The translations under genes and the position numbers were made by a program. A DNA stretch of 64,000 nucleotides from Triticum aestivum (taxonomy: Eukaryota > Streptophyta > Magnoliopsida > Poales > Poaceae), in contig NC_057801.1 of NCBI RefSeq assembly GCF_018294505.1, forward strand, positions 842,340,807 to 842,404,806, given 5' to 3'. Below are positions 12,165-22,409 of the stretch, piece by piece. The notes under the pieces were generated by a model. The model saw nothing but the letters and a program-made list of their open reading frames with translations, was not told the DNA's origin and did not search any database. Each line of letters starts with the position of its first letter. Position 1 is the first letter of the stretch.

Positions 12165-12665
12165 CTAAGCAATCCCGTTTGATTCGAACGAATATGGAGG
12201 TATCCCCCGATGAATAATATTGTGTTCCTCATAAAATTCATCAATTTTTTTTAAATACTCACCACAATGATCCAACTTAAGAAGTTTGATCTTTCTCTCT
12301 ACTTGATTTTTAACTTCATCCTTATATATGTCGTCAATCAATGCCATGAAATATATCGTTCCACATTTTTCAAACCCACCATTTATCTCACACAGATCAA
12401 AATATATGAGTTCTAAAGATGCCAAATTTCTCTCCCCAGCTATGGCGTGAGGCTTCCGATGTTGCTTCGATTACACAAAACTATGGCAACTACAACTATA
12501 GACAATGGTGCAATTCAGAATTAAACCCGTATTGGACAGTTGAGAGATTAAATCAAAATTAACGTGACATAAATGCGGGTGTGAAACATTCACATCATCC
12601 TTAACACCGCCACAAATCTTGTTTACTAACAAATTATAACAATTCGAAAGAAAAAAGGGGAACAA
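12165..12665 (-). pseudogene. Copia pol remnant (GAG-pre-integrase and integrase)
   Basis: Reading leftward, 12665-12471 contains DDVNVSHPHLCHVNF, a decayed GAG-pre-integrase domain. Then 12425-12165 encodes LELIYFDLCEINGGFEKCG, YFMALIDD, ERKIKLLKLDHCGEYL and HNIIHRGIPPYSFESNGIA. These are the integrase core signatures of copia elements (D of SDLC, D of SDRGGEY, PYSPQSNG). A block between YFMALIDD and VENQ is deleted, stops intervene, and no LTRs are seen. Confidence 0.75.
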
Positions 12666-12752
12666 GCCTCCACAGTCATAGCCTTCCTAAAAAATGCAGA
12701 TATAACTCTAAAGGCATATATAACTCTCCAAAATTTGCTGAAAGGACTCAAC

Positions 12753-13366
12753 CTGTGCGTTCGGTTTATTCAGTTTACATGGTTCGGTTTATACGGTTTT
12801 TCGGTTTGTACGGTATTAATACTTCGGTAAATATGGTATAAAAATGAAATACGGTTCGGTTTCGGTATATAACAAATTATTTCGGTATGGTTTCGGTATA
12901 TACCATAAAAACCAAAGTTGACGCGAATTTGAAAATGATGTATAATAATTTGCAAATTTATGACTCAAAACACATACTATTTTACATAAATAGTATATGA
13001 CTACATATATAAGTATATATGAATGCTTTGATTCATCTGTTGATGGTTATGGACGTGCTTAGCATTTTAAAAGTAGAAAAGTGACAATGTTACAAGAATA
13101 TTTACGTGCTTAGTAGTGAATTTAACTCATGTACAAGAAAAATGACAACTTTTATGGTTGTTCATCTCAAGAAATATAAATTTATTTTTTTACTTCGGTT
13201 TATTCGGTTAACCGTTCGGTTTTTCGGTATATACCATAAAAATCAAAGTTCAAATCGGTATGAAAAGTTCATACCATACCGAAACCAGAAACCATAAAAA
13301 CCATAAAATCGGTTCGGTTCGGTTTATTTTCGGTATGGTTTTTCGGTTCGGTTTTCAAATGCACAG
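12753..13366. mobile_element. Possible hAT-type non-autonomous element rich in TTCGGTTT
   Basis: Both ends (12755-12920 and 13190-13357) are packed with TTCGGTT/AACCGAA words and GGTATATACCATAAAAA palindromes, while the centre is plain AT-rich DNA. Clustering of such short words just inside both ends is characteristic of Ac-like hAT elements. CTGTGC at 12753 and GCACAG at 13361 could be part of the inverted termini. The 8-base target duplication was not identified. Confidence 0.4.
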
Positions 13367-14096
13367 AGTGAGAAAGGACCTACATTCTTGAAAAATATTT
13401 TTGAAGTCTGGTGTGGCCCAATAAAATATGTAGGAGCGTCCCAAATTCCTGCAAAAAGGAGCCCATCTTCCTGTAAAATATTTCGGAATATGGATATAGC
13501 TTCACAAAAATCATAGACGGCCTCATATTCCTGCCAGATACTATTTCTGGAGTTGGAACTAAATTCGGGAAAACCACAAAGATATCCACGAAGAGCCCAA
13601 GACAATGTAGAAGGACGCCCCCGGAGGTCATGGGGCCTTGCAAATATCATGTTTTCGCCAAAAATATTTTGAAGTTTAAAAAATAACATGTTTTGCGTTG
13701 ATGGCATTGCCTTCTCTAGTCCTCTCATGCATGTTGGCAGTCACGCTAAGCTTCTAACGAGCAAAATTTCGCATGCTATTAGTACCCTTTGCCTTTTATA
13801 GAGTAATAGATAATTATCCGTGCATTGCAGCGGTGGCACAAATATTTTAGTAGGTTAGCCCATGATTTACATGCCCATATTAATGTGATTCTGTAAAAAA
13901 TAATTTTATTTGATAAGCACTTATTGGCTTACCAAAAAAACATAATTTTATTTTGTAAGTCTATAAGAGGTAGCACAGTTGAGGCGGTTTCCAGGGACAA
14001 TCGGTGAGAAAACCACTATGGGCGTAAGTAAATTTGGACGAAGGATGAGCGGACGACAGAACATTACATTTTTTAAAGTGGGAGAGTATGGTTATT
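13324..14096. other. Unassigned sequence
   Basis: A minus-strand open frame at 13324-13728 (134 residues) begins MRGLEKAMPSTQN, with no domain I recognise. Its end overlaps the TTCGGTTT repeats, so it is probably not a gene. The rest is AT-rich; CCGTGCATTGCAGCGG at about 13818 is of the type seen in common grass repeats. Confidence 0.3.
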
Positions 14097-14120
14097 CAAC
14101 CTCCTCGTATTTCAAGATAT

Positions 14121-14246
14121 GGTACTCACTGCCCTAGGGAGGCTAATGAAGTTGCTCATCAGCTAGCAAAACATGCATATGATAATAGCTCAGAGTTTTT
14201 CTGGGATGGAGGCCCACCATCTTTTCTGTTACAATTTTTGTATTAA
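14121..14246 (+). pseudogene. C-terminal tail of a LINE-type RNase H
   Basis: The frame reads PREANEVAHQLAKHAYD, then WDGGPPSFLLQFLY and a stop. This is the usual ending of the plant RNase H domain (RVT_3, PF13456) found at the end of LINE ORF2 and of host proteins derived from it. Only this last exon-like piece is present. Confidence 0.65.
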
Positions 14247-14256
14247 ACAATGATTA

Positions 14257-14517
14257 GGCATGTACAATGGTTGATAAGACAGTTTTATCATAAACCTTGC
14301 ATGTAGTCTAGAGATGACAATAAAAGTATGTCTACAATGGGTTATCTCTTAGTCTTATCTTCAATAACTAGCTATTCTAAAAATATGATGAGACATATTG
14401 TGCTAAGAGATCATATCTTAAATAAGAGAAGACAAACAGTTTCTTATGATTTCTCTCTCCTCCACCTCAATATTTATTCTATGTGGCACTCCTAAGATAG
14501 CACCATTGTACATGCCC
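14257..14517. mobile_element. Tourist-like MITE, 261 bases
   Basis: GGCATGTACAATGG at the left is matched inverted by CCATTGTACATGCCC at the right. TTA precedes the left end and TAA follows the right end, an imperfect version of the TWA duplication of PIF/Harbinger elements. The inside contains TAAGAC/GTCTTA words and no ORF. Confidence 0.75.
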
Positions 14518-14689
14518 TAACTTGGTTGGATGAGCAGTAAACGTAGAGAGGCTTTCCCGTTAAAAAAAAGATATTCTGAATATTTTTCTAGATTTTGTTT
14601 TGTGGCAGACCGGATTTCTTCCCCTTTCTTAGACTCTGTTTGGTGGAAGGGTATCCTATATGTGCTCTTGAAAACCAATGTGTTTGTCA

Positions 14690-14890
14690 TTTGGCGAACC
14701 ATATGTGGATCGGGAGAGGGAGATTGGATCCAACGGCTGGAGGGAGAAGGATGGGGCGCGGAACTTCCAAGGAAGATCCTGTGATCGTCCTTTTCGGCAG
14801 GCTCTCGTCTCGCTTCCGAGCCTCCTGGTCGCGGGAGCTCCTTGGAATGGAACGCCTCCGGGCTCTGCTCTGCTCTTTCTCCTCTCCTCT
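14690..14890 (+). promoter_or_regulatory. Upstream block shared with the 36-kb gene copy
   Basis: CCAACGGCTGGAGGGAGAAG, GGCGCGGAACTTCC and CTCGTCTCGCT are followed by CGGGAG(C/T)TCCTTGGAATGGAA and CTCTCCTCTCAGAG. All recur in order, inverted, at 36,735-36,990 upstream of the second small-gene copy. The conserved order suggests an old shared promoter or 5' region. Confidence 0.6.
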
Positions 14891-15037
14891 CAGAGTCCTC
14901 TCCCTTGATAAATCTTGCATGAGTGGATACGCTCACTTGCATTGCCAATTTGCCATTTTGGTCGCCTGCTTCTTGCTTGCTTCCACAAAACAATCTTCAT
15001 TCGAAGGCAGAGGTAGTGCAGCAGCTTGGACAACATA

Positions 15038-15445
15038 ATGGGGGTGTGGGACGTCCTGGCGGCCATCGCCACTCTTGCGCAGCTGTCCGGGGTGCACGCC
15101 GTCATGCTCATCGCACTGGCCGCGCGCCTCCTGCGGATTCCGCAGTGCGAGACGGAATGCGACAACATCGAGAGGTGCGCGCGCAGGCTCTACGCGCTGC
15201 TGGACATGGCTACGCAGCATCCGGCGGTGGCCGGGCTGGTCGCCGAGGCGCTGGGCAAAGCGGCAGGCCTGGTGGCCTCCTACCGCGGGAGCACGCTCTG
15301 GCGCCGCGTCCGCACCGGCGGGAGCATGGAGACGCAGCTCCGGGACATGCAGAGCCGCCTCGACTGCCTGTGCGCGCTCGTGCTCTGCGTGCACGCCAAT
15401 CTCCTCACGGCCGCGGCGCCGGATCCTTCTGATGATGCCACGTGA
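15038..15445 (+). CDS. Small protein with MCA/CNR13-type (MLKL-NTD-like) four-helix domain, copy 1
   Basis: An uninterrupted single-exon ORF of 135 residues starts MGVWDVLAAIATLAQLSGVH at the first ATG. The pattern (W/C..L..IA.(L/V)AQLSG.HAVMLI, a paired-cysteine stretch QCETECDNIERCA, then GLVASYRGSTLWRR and SMETQLRDMQSRLD) matches the N-terminal helical domain of plant MCA1/MCA2 and cell-number-regulator-13-like proteins (MCAfunc, in the MLKL_NTD-like fold class). In those proteins the domain precedes a Cys-rich PLAC8 region or an ARM/kinase part. Here it ends the protein. It is GC-rich, unlike its surroundings. Two further copies lie in the window. In related proteins the domain contacts membranes or self-associates, but its role here is unknown. 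Family assignment is by eye; coding potential is strong. Confidence 0.75.
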   Translation: MGVWDVLAAIATLAQLSGVHAVMLIALAARLLRIPQCETECDNIERCARRLYALLDMATQHPAVAGLVAEALGKAAGLVASYRGSTLWRRVRTGGSMETQLRDMQSRLDCLCALVLCVHANLLTAAAPDPSDDAT

Positions 15446-15780
15446 GATGTTCGATCCATCCATGTATGTCCACTACACTACTAGTATACACGGAAATCAT
15501 TTTTAGGATCCTGTCGATGCGCCATTTTGAGTTAATCAAACGTCTTTTACCGAAAGAAAGAAAAAGGAAAAGACATCTCATGGTTACAACAGCGAAGTGC
15601 CCACAAGTCAATTTTCAAGCGCCAACCAAGTACGCCTAGAAATAAAATCAGGTGTTGACCCGCTCCTCCGGAAATCGCTCCCGAGAGACGAGGCGATTTT
15701 GTTCACCGATGAGAAGATGGGCCGTAAGATTTTTGTGTCCAGTGGTCGGTGCACGACTCTCTCTCTCTCTCCTCTCTCTC
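15446..15780. other. 3' flank of small-gene copy 1 ending in a CT microsatellite
   Basis: GATGTTCGATCCATCCA just after the stop is shared with the other two copies. The segment ends in a CT run at 15757-15780, into which the copia element inserted. The run continues after the element at 21107. Confidence 0.6.
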
Positions 15781-15907
15781 TGTTAGACTATGTATAGCTT
15801 CTGTACCTATGTACATATATTGTACGTATTGTAACACAACCATTATATATAATGAGATAAGCCATCCTTAGAGGATTGTGCTGGTTCCCAAAACTTATTG
15901 TCTTACA
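15781..15907 (+). repeat. Left LTR of the copia element
   Basis: It begins TGTTAGACTATG and ends TTGTCTTACA. It contains TATATATAATGAG, a likely promoter or polyadenylation region. At 127 bases it is very short for a copia LTR. Confidence 0.9.
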
Positions 15908-15919
15908 TGGTATCACACT
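15908..15919 (+). promoter_or_regulatory. Primer-binding site (initiator tRNA-Met type)
   Basis: TGGTATCA directly follows the LTR, the usual start of the tRNA-Met complement in plant copia elements. The following bases (CACT rather than GAGC) deviate. Confidence 0.7.
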
Positions 15920-16020
15920 AGGTTACGATCGCTTTCGCTTCTAAACCCTAATACCCGCACCGCCGCCGCAGCCGCCGCCGCCTTCACCGCCGCCGCCGCG
16001 CCACCGATCGCGCCGCCGCC

Positions 16021-17178
16021 ATGTCGAGCGCCGCCACCACCGGTTCCACTGCTGCGGGCTTCCTCCCGGCCTCTCTTGCGGCTCTGCTCAACCTCCCGCT
16101 CGATGCCGTCTCCGTTCCGGCTCCGATCGGGACAAGGAGCATCGGCTCCGTCTTCTCCACGCCGCCGGCGCCCTCGCTCGGGCGTGACCTCGTGGTCCAC
16201 ACCGCGGCGCCGCCGTCCGCTGCGGACTCTGCAGGCGTCGTCCCGCCGCTCCTGCCGCAAGCGGATCACACCGCCCCGCTGGCGGGGTTGGCAGCGTCCG
16301 CCCCGGCCGCGGGCCTTGCGGCGTCCGCACCGGCCGCGAGCTTTGCGGCGCCCGCCCTGGCTGCGGTCCCGCCTCCTCCCGCATCGGCTTTGGTGCCTCC
16401 GGCTGCCTCCATGGTGTTTGCACCCCAGGCAGCCTCCTCGATGGGATCGTCTTCGCCGCCGCCGTTTCACTTCGGTCATGTCATCACCATCAAGCTCTCC
16501 GCCGACAACTACATCTTCTGGCGTGCGCAGGTTCTCCCGCTCTTGGGGAGTCACTACCTGCTAGGCTACGTCGACGGATCGCTTCCCTGCCCACCCGCGC
16601 TGGTAGACAGCGTGCACGGTCCGGTCTACAATCCGGCCCATCGCGTCTGGACGGGGCAGGACCAGGCGAACCTCTCCTCCATCCAGGGGTCGCTCTCGCC
16701 GGCAGTTGCCGGCCTTGTTGTCTTCGCGAAGACGTCTCATGAGGCCTGGACCATCCTTGAGCGCACCTTTGCAGCGCAGTCCCAGGCTCGTGTCTCTGCA
16801 CTCCGTCGTCAGCTTGGAGAGTGTCAGAAGCTTGACTCCACTGCCACTGAGTTCTACAACAAGGTCAAGGGCCTCGCCGACACATTGGCCTCCATTGGAC
16901 AGCCCCTCACCGACTCCGAGTTCAACTCGTTTATTGTCAACGGTCTTGATGAGGAGTATGATGCCTTAGTCGAGATCATCAACGAGCGGGGCAACTCGAC
17001 ACCCATGTTGGCACACGAGGTTTTCTCTCGGCTTCTTCTCACTGAGCAACGGGTCGAGACTCGCCGCACCAGGGGCACTGGCTCCCTCTCGGCCAACGTC
17101 GCCACCAAGGGTGGTCGCTCTTCTTCATCACCCCGGTCTCCCTTGGGGTTGCCACCGTCGCCCGCCTCGGCCCCCCAC
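16021..17178 (+). CDS. Copia gag (UBN2-type nucleocapsid precursor)
   Basis: The frame opens at ATG 16021 with an alanine/proline-rich N-terminus of about 150 residues. The gag core then follows: [55 protein letters not shown] and [18 protein letters not shown]. This is the UBN2/retrotran_gag family that packages element RNA. The frame continues to 17436, but from about 17170 the meaningful sequence ([11 protein letters not shown] zinc knuckle) is in the pol frame. The end given here is the C-run where the frames change. Most copia elements have gag and pol in one frame. Confidence 0.85.
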
Positions 17179-20100
17179 CTACTGCGACCTTACCGGGGGC
17201 TGGCGGTCCACGTGTGTGTCAGCTTTGTGGCCGCGATGGGCACTGGGCCTCCAAGTGTCATAAGCGCTTCCAGCGAAGCTTCCTTGGTCTTGGCAATGAC
17301 GGCAAAGATACACGCAACAATGCCCGTCAGGTCGCCATGGCTGATCGTCCCGCGCCACAGAAGCACCAGGGACACACTCAGTCCTACTCCATCGATCCAC
17401 ACTGGTACATGGACTCTGGGGCGACAGAGCATCTGACCAGCAAGATGGGGAAGCTTCACACTCGTGAACCCTATCATGGCTCCGACAAGATCCACACCGC
17501 CAATGGAGCAGGTATGCACATCTCTCATATTGGTCAAGCATCTATTCTCACTAGACATGCCAATAGGAGTCTTCAGCTTCGCAATGTTCTTCGAGTTCCA
17601 TCTGTGACCCGTAATCTTCTTTCAGTTCCTAAACTCACCCGTGATAATAATGTGCTTTGTGAATTTTACCCTTTTGATCTTTTTATTAAGGATCGGGGCA
17701 CGAGGGACATTCTTCTTAGTGGGCGGTTGTGCCAGGGCCTCTACCGTCTGGAGCATCCTGGCGTCGCTCGCGTTTTCAGTGGAGTTCGGGTTTCTTCGTC
17801 ACAGTGGCATGCTCGTCTTGGTCACCCGGTCACACCTATTGTCCGTCATATTTTGCGTCGTCATGAGCTTCCTAGTTTGTCTAGTAATAAAGATGTAGCA
17901 GTGTGTGATGCTTGTCAGCAGGGGAAGAGTCATCAACTTCCTTTTTCGGAGTCCAGTCGTAAGGTGAAACATCCTTTAGAACTTGTGTTTTCAGATGTAT
18001 GGGGTCCTGCTCAGACTTCTGTCAGTGGTCATAATTACTATATCAGTTTCGTTGATGCTTATATTCGCTTTACCTGGCTTTACCTTATTAAACGCAAATC
18101 TGATGTGTTTGATATTTTTGTTCAGTTTCAAAACCATGTTGAACGTCTTCTCAAGCACAAAATTGTTCATGTCCAGTCGGACTGGGGGGGCGAGTATCGC
18201 AACCTCAACTCCTTCTTTCAGTCACTTGGGATAGCTCATCGTTTAGCATGTCCACATACACATCAACAGAATGGTTCAGTCGAACGTAAGCATCGTCATA
18301 TTATTGAAGCTGGTCTTACTCTTTTGGCCCATGCATCTGTTCCGTTTCGGTTTTGGAGTGATGCTTTCACCACTGCATGCTTTCTCATCAACCGTACTCC
18401 TACTCGTGTTTTAAACATGAAGACTCCCATTGAGGTTCTCCTTAATGAACAACCTGATTATACATTTCTCAAGGTATTTGGGTGTGCTTGCTGGCCGCAT
18501 CTTCGTCCATATAACAAGCGCAAGCTTGAGTTTCGTTCTAAGAAGTGTGTTTTTCTTGGCTATAGCTCTCTTCATAAAGGTTACAAATGTCTTCATGTTC
18601 CCACTAATCGTGTCTATATATCTCGGGATGTCGTGTTTGATGAGCATGTTTTTCCCTTTGCCAACCTTCATGTGTCCACTGTCGAACCACCATCCCTGCA
18701 TTCATCCTCTGTTGCTTCTGACCAATTTGATGATGTTGCATATTCTCCTTTGTTGTTACCTAACCATGGTGCAGGAACCGGACGTGGAGCTCGTTTGGAG
18801 CTGTTGGAGGATTCACCATCATCATCGTCGTCTTCTGGTGGGCACGTCGATCGCCCTATGTTGCATGGCATCGATTCGCGTGCCCATGCATGGTCACCCG
18901 ACGAGCCCGTCGCCCCGAGCATCTCCACTGCTCGGTCTGCTACGCCAGCGATCGCCGAGTCTCCAGCGGCTCGGCCTTTTTCGCCAGCGGCCGCCGAGTC
19001 GCCCGCGGCTCGGCCCGTCACTCCATCTTCGCCCGCGGCTCGGATCCTCACGTCGCCTTCATCAGCGGATCGGCCCGCGACACCGGCCGCGCCACAGCCC
19101 ACTATGCCGAGCTCGCCATCGGCCCGGTCTGTGATGCCGGAGTTGCCAGCTGCTTCGTCTGTTCTGCCGGTTTCGCCGGTGGGCCGGCCTTCTTCGCCGA
19201 CCGAGTTCGAGGCTACCGTGACTGGCTCCTCGTCACCGGCTGACTCGTCAATGTCGCCGTCCTCCAGCCCGTTGCAGGCTGCTCCGTCGACCTCGGTGGT
19301 TCCTGTGTCTCGACCACATACACGCAGTCGCAGTGGCATTTTCAAACCTAAGGAACGTACGGATGGTACGGTTGCTTGGTTGGCTGCTTGTTTGGCTGCT
19401 GCTGTTGCGGATCCATCTTCTGAGCCTCGCTCATATCAGGCTGCCCTGCGCATTCCACATTGGCGAGAGGCTATGGAGCAGGAGTTTCATGCTCTTCTTC
19501 GTAACAAGACATGGACTCTCGTTCCTCCACCACCACGGGTAAATGTTATTGACTCAAAATGGGTATTCAAAGTGAAGAAGCATTCGGATGGATCTATTGA
19601 GCGTTACAAAGCGCGACTTGTTGCTCGCGGCTTTCGGCAGCGTCATGGTCTTGACTATGAGGACACCTTCAGTCCTGTCGTCAAGCCTACCACTATTCGG
19701 CTTCTTCTCTCCATTGTTGTTTCTCGTGGTTGGTCACTTCGTCAACTTGATGTGCAGAATGCTTTTCTATATGGATTTTTGGAGGAAGAGGTTTATATGA
19801 AACAGCCGCCTGGTTTCTCTGATCCTGATCGTCCTGACTATATCTGTCGTCTTTCCAAAGCACTATATGGTTTGAAGCAAGCTCCTCGTGCCTGGCATGC
19901 CCGCCTTGCCTCTGCCCTTCGTGCTCATGGGTTTGTGCCGTCCACTGCTGACACTTCATTATTTCTTCTACAGAAGCCAGAAGTCACTATGTATCTTTTG
20001 GTCTATGTCGATGATATTATCCTTGTCAGCTCTTCTCAGTATGCTGCTGATGCTCTTGTCTGCTCTCTTGGTGCTGATTTTGCGGTCAAAGATCTTGGGA

Positions 20101-20966
20101 AGCTTCAATACTTTCTTGGAGTTGAGGTCACTTCTCGTGCTACTGGTCTTGTCCTTACGCAGAAGAAATACTCCTTGGAGTTGTTACAAAGAGCCGGCAT
20201 GTTGAAGTGCAAACCGACCACCACACCCATGTCGTCTACCGACAAGATAACAGCTGTTGATGGTGAGCTTTTGTCTCCTGCGGATGCCACAGAGTACAGG
20301 AGCATTGTTGGTGGACTTCAGTACTTGACGATCACGAGACCAGATATCTCTTATGCTGTTAACAGGGTTTGTCAGTATCTTCAGGCTCCCAGAGATACTC
20401 ATTGGGCTGCTATTAAACGCATTCTTCGTTATGTTCAGTTCACCCTGACATTTGGTATGCATATTCGGCCGACTTCCTCTTGGGTCCTTTCGGCCTTCTC
20501 TGATGCAGATTGGGCTGGTAGTCCAAATGACAGGCGATCCACGGGGGGTTATGCAGTATTCTTTGGCTCTAATTTGATCGCCTGGAGTGCTCGGAAACAG
20601 GCTACTGTGTCACGTAGCAGTACTGAAGCTGAGTACAAGGCTGTGGCGAATGCTACTGCAGAGATTATTTGGGTGCAGTCTTTGCTTCAGGAGTTGGGTT
20701 TGTCTCAACCACAGCCTCCTATTCTTTGGTGTGATAACATCGGTGCTACATACCTTTCTGCAAATCCAGTATTTCATGCCCGAACGAAACACATTGAAGT
20801 TGACTATCACTTTGTACGGGAACGTGTATCACAGAAGCAACTCCAGATCAAGTTTATCTTATCTAAGGATCAACTTGCAGACATCTTCACTAAGCCTTTA
20901 CCACTGCCACAGTTTGAGGCTTGTAGGCGCAATCTTACCCTTCTCAGTTCTTTAGAAAGTGGCTAA
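17179..20966 (+). CDS. Copia pol polyprotein (protease, integrase, RT, RNase H)
   Basis: The frame is open without a stop to 20966 (1250 residues from the ATG at 17214). The order is copia-typical. The zinc knuckle [14 protein letters not shown] comes first, then protease [11 protein letters not shown] (about residue 67). The GAG-pre-integrase has WHARLGHPV. The integrase shows FSDVWGP, the D of SDWGGEY, and the E of [10 protein letters not shown]. The RT has [10 protein letters not shown] and YVDD (near 20,005). RNase H has [27 protein letters not shown] and [12 protein letters not shown]. The catalytic residues checked are present and no stop interrupts pol, so only the gag-pol frame change argues against an active element. 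Pol would have to be expressed by frameshifting, or the indel is a mutation. Confidence 0.9.
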
Positions 20967-20979
20967 GATTGAGGGAGGG
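20966..20979 (+). promoter_or_regulatory. Polypurine tract
   Basis: GATTGAGGGAGGG lies immediately 5' of the right LTR, the expected plus-strand priming site. Confidence 0.8.
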
Positions 20980-21104
20980 TGTTAGACTATGTATAGCTTC
21001 TCTACCTATGTACGTATATTGTACGTATTGTAACACAACCATTATATATAATGAGATAAGCCACCCCTAGAGGGTTGTGCTGGTTCCCAAAACTTATTGT
21101 CTTA

Positions 21105-21106
<2 letters not shown>
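20980..21106 (+). repeat. Right LTR of the copia element
   Basis: It begins TGTTAGACTATG and ends TTGTCTTACT, the last base differing from the CA end of the left copy. It is otherwise nearly identical to the left LTR. Confidence 0.9.

Positions 21107-21169
<63 letters not shown>
21107..21169. repeat. CT microsatellite
   Basis: A nearly perfect CT run. The copia element sits between this run and the shorter one at 15757-15780. Confidence 0.95.
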
Positions 21170-21172
<3 letters not shown>

Positions 21173-22153
21173 GTTGGTGTCAACTGCTATGGATGTATTT
21201 GGTGCCTTACACTGGTGTGCGTGGATGGCGCCGTTCCTCTTCTTCGACTGTGTCGGATGAAGTTCACGTCGTTGGGATCTAGAGGACATGGGAAAGAACC
21301 CTTGCCAACGTGCCACAAAATAAATTCAGATTTGTTTTTGGTTTTTCTAGCATTTACTATTCATAAAAGGTGCGCGCGCACCCCATGTTCACCAAATCCG
21401 TGTCCAACAGTTACTTCACAAAATAAATCAACTTTTAAGCCTATAAAAGACAAATATGCCCTTATCTTCATTCTTTCCTTTAGTTCATTCTCTCTAAATT
21501 GTTCACCCTTTCCATTTCTCATACTAAGCAACCCATGTTTAGGACTTCAAAACTCTATCTCTCTTATTTCAGATTCCTACTTTTTTGCAAATATGGCGTC
21601 TAATTATAACGATTGTTAATTAAGCTAACAAAAATAACTAAACATCCATGGAAATGTGGCATGGAATTTTAAAATACCCATCTTAATTTTGGTTTACGAC
21701 TCCCAGATTTTAAATAACTATTCGGCTATTTATTTGAGGTTTTCAAGTTTCTAATTTAATTTTCTCGTCTCTCATATTCTATTATTTGAAAAATCACTTG
21801 TTTAGTTGCTTATCTGGTTGTTTTGAGTTTTAGATCTTAATTATCCCATTACTCATATTATATTATTTGCAAAGTCACCTATTTAGTTTTCCTTATTAAA
21901 GAAAAGGTCTTGTCCTTGTTTTGCCTTCCTTATTAAAGAAACTAGCTATGCTGAGATGGAGGTACAGAGGCGCCAACAAACTTTGCTCACAATGCGTTGC
22001 CGGTGAATTCAGAAAGAAGAAGATTTTGGCTCCCCAAAGAGTTGGATATACTTCAAAATTTCTCTAATGGTGTTTTTGTGAAGGCATGTGCTACCTAATA
22101 TATGGGTTTTGGGCCTTTTAGAGAGAGAAAAATTATTATCCTCTAATTTAGTA
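21170..22153. other. Intergenic DNA, no supported gene
   Basis: AT-rich sequence with weak open frames only. The GTGCGCGCGCACC palindrome near 21370 and the following text carry no domain. Confidence 0.5.
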
Positions 22154-22409
22154 CTCCCTCCTTCCCAAAATATAAGGTGTAGTTTGACTTTTCTGGTCAT
22201 CGTTGCACAACTTTGACTATGAATTTCATGTACTGTATGTCTATAAAATTAGTATACGTATATATAAAACAAATTTATTTTGCAAGACAAATACAACGAT
22301 GTCATTTATACATATTCAATCCATATACTTTGATATATATTAGTGGTCAAAGTCGTGCATGAAAGACCGTAAAAAGTCAATTGCGCCTAACATTTTAGGA
22401 AGGAGGGAG
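22154..22409. mobile_element. Stowaway MITE, 256 bases
   Basis: CTCCCTCCTTCCCAAAATAT at the left is matched inverted by GGAAGGAGGGAG at the right, both flanked by TA. This is the Tc1/mariner-derived Stowaway pattern abundant in Triticeae. Confidence 0.9.

Larger units (their letters stand above)
15781..21106 (+). mobile_element. Complete copia LTR retrotransposon with 127-base LTRs
   Basis: Two near-identical direct repeats flank a gag-pol region. A primer-binding site follows the left LTR and a purine tract precedes the right LTR. The flanking pentamer is CTCTC on both sides, but it lies in a CT microsatellite and so is weak evidence. The two LTRs differ at about six of 127 positions, one of them the terminal base. 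At a rate of about 1.3e-8 per site per year that means an insertion age of the order of 1-2 million years (inference). Confidence 0.9.

Noticed and set aside
18668..19345. 225-residue minus-strand ORF
   Set aside because: It is antisense to the serine/proline-rich linker of copia pol and has a repetitive, composition-driven sequence.
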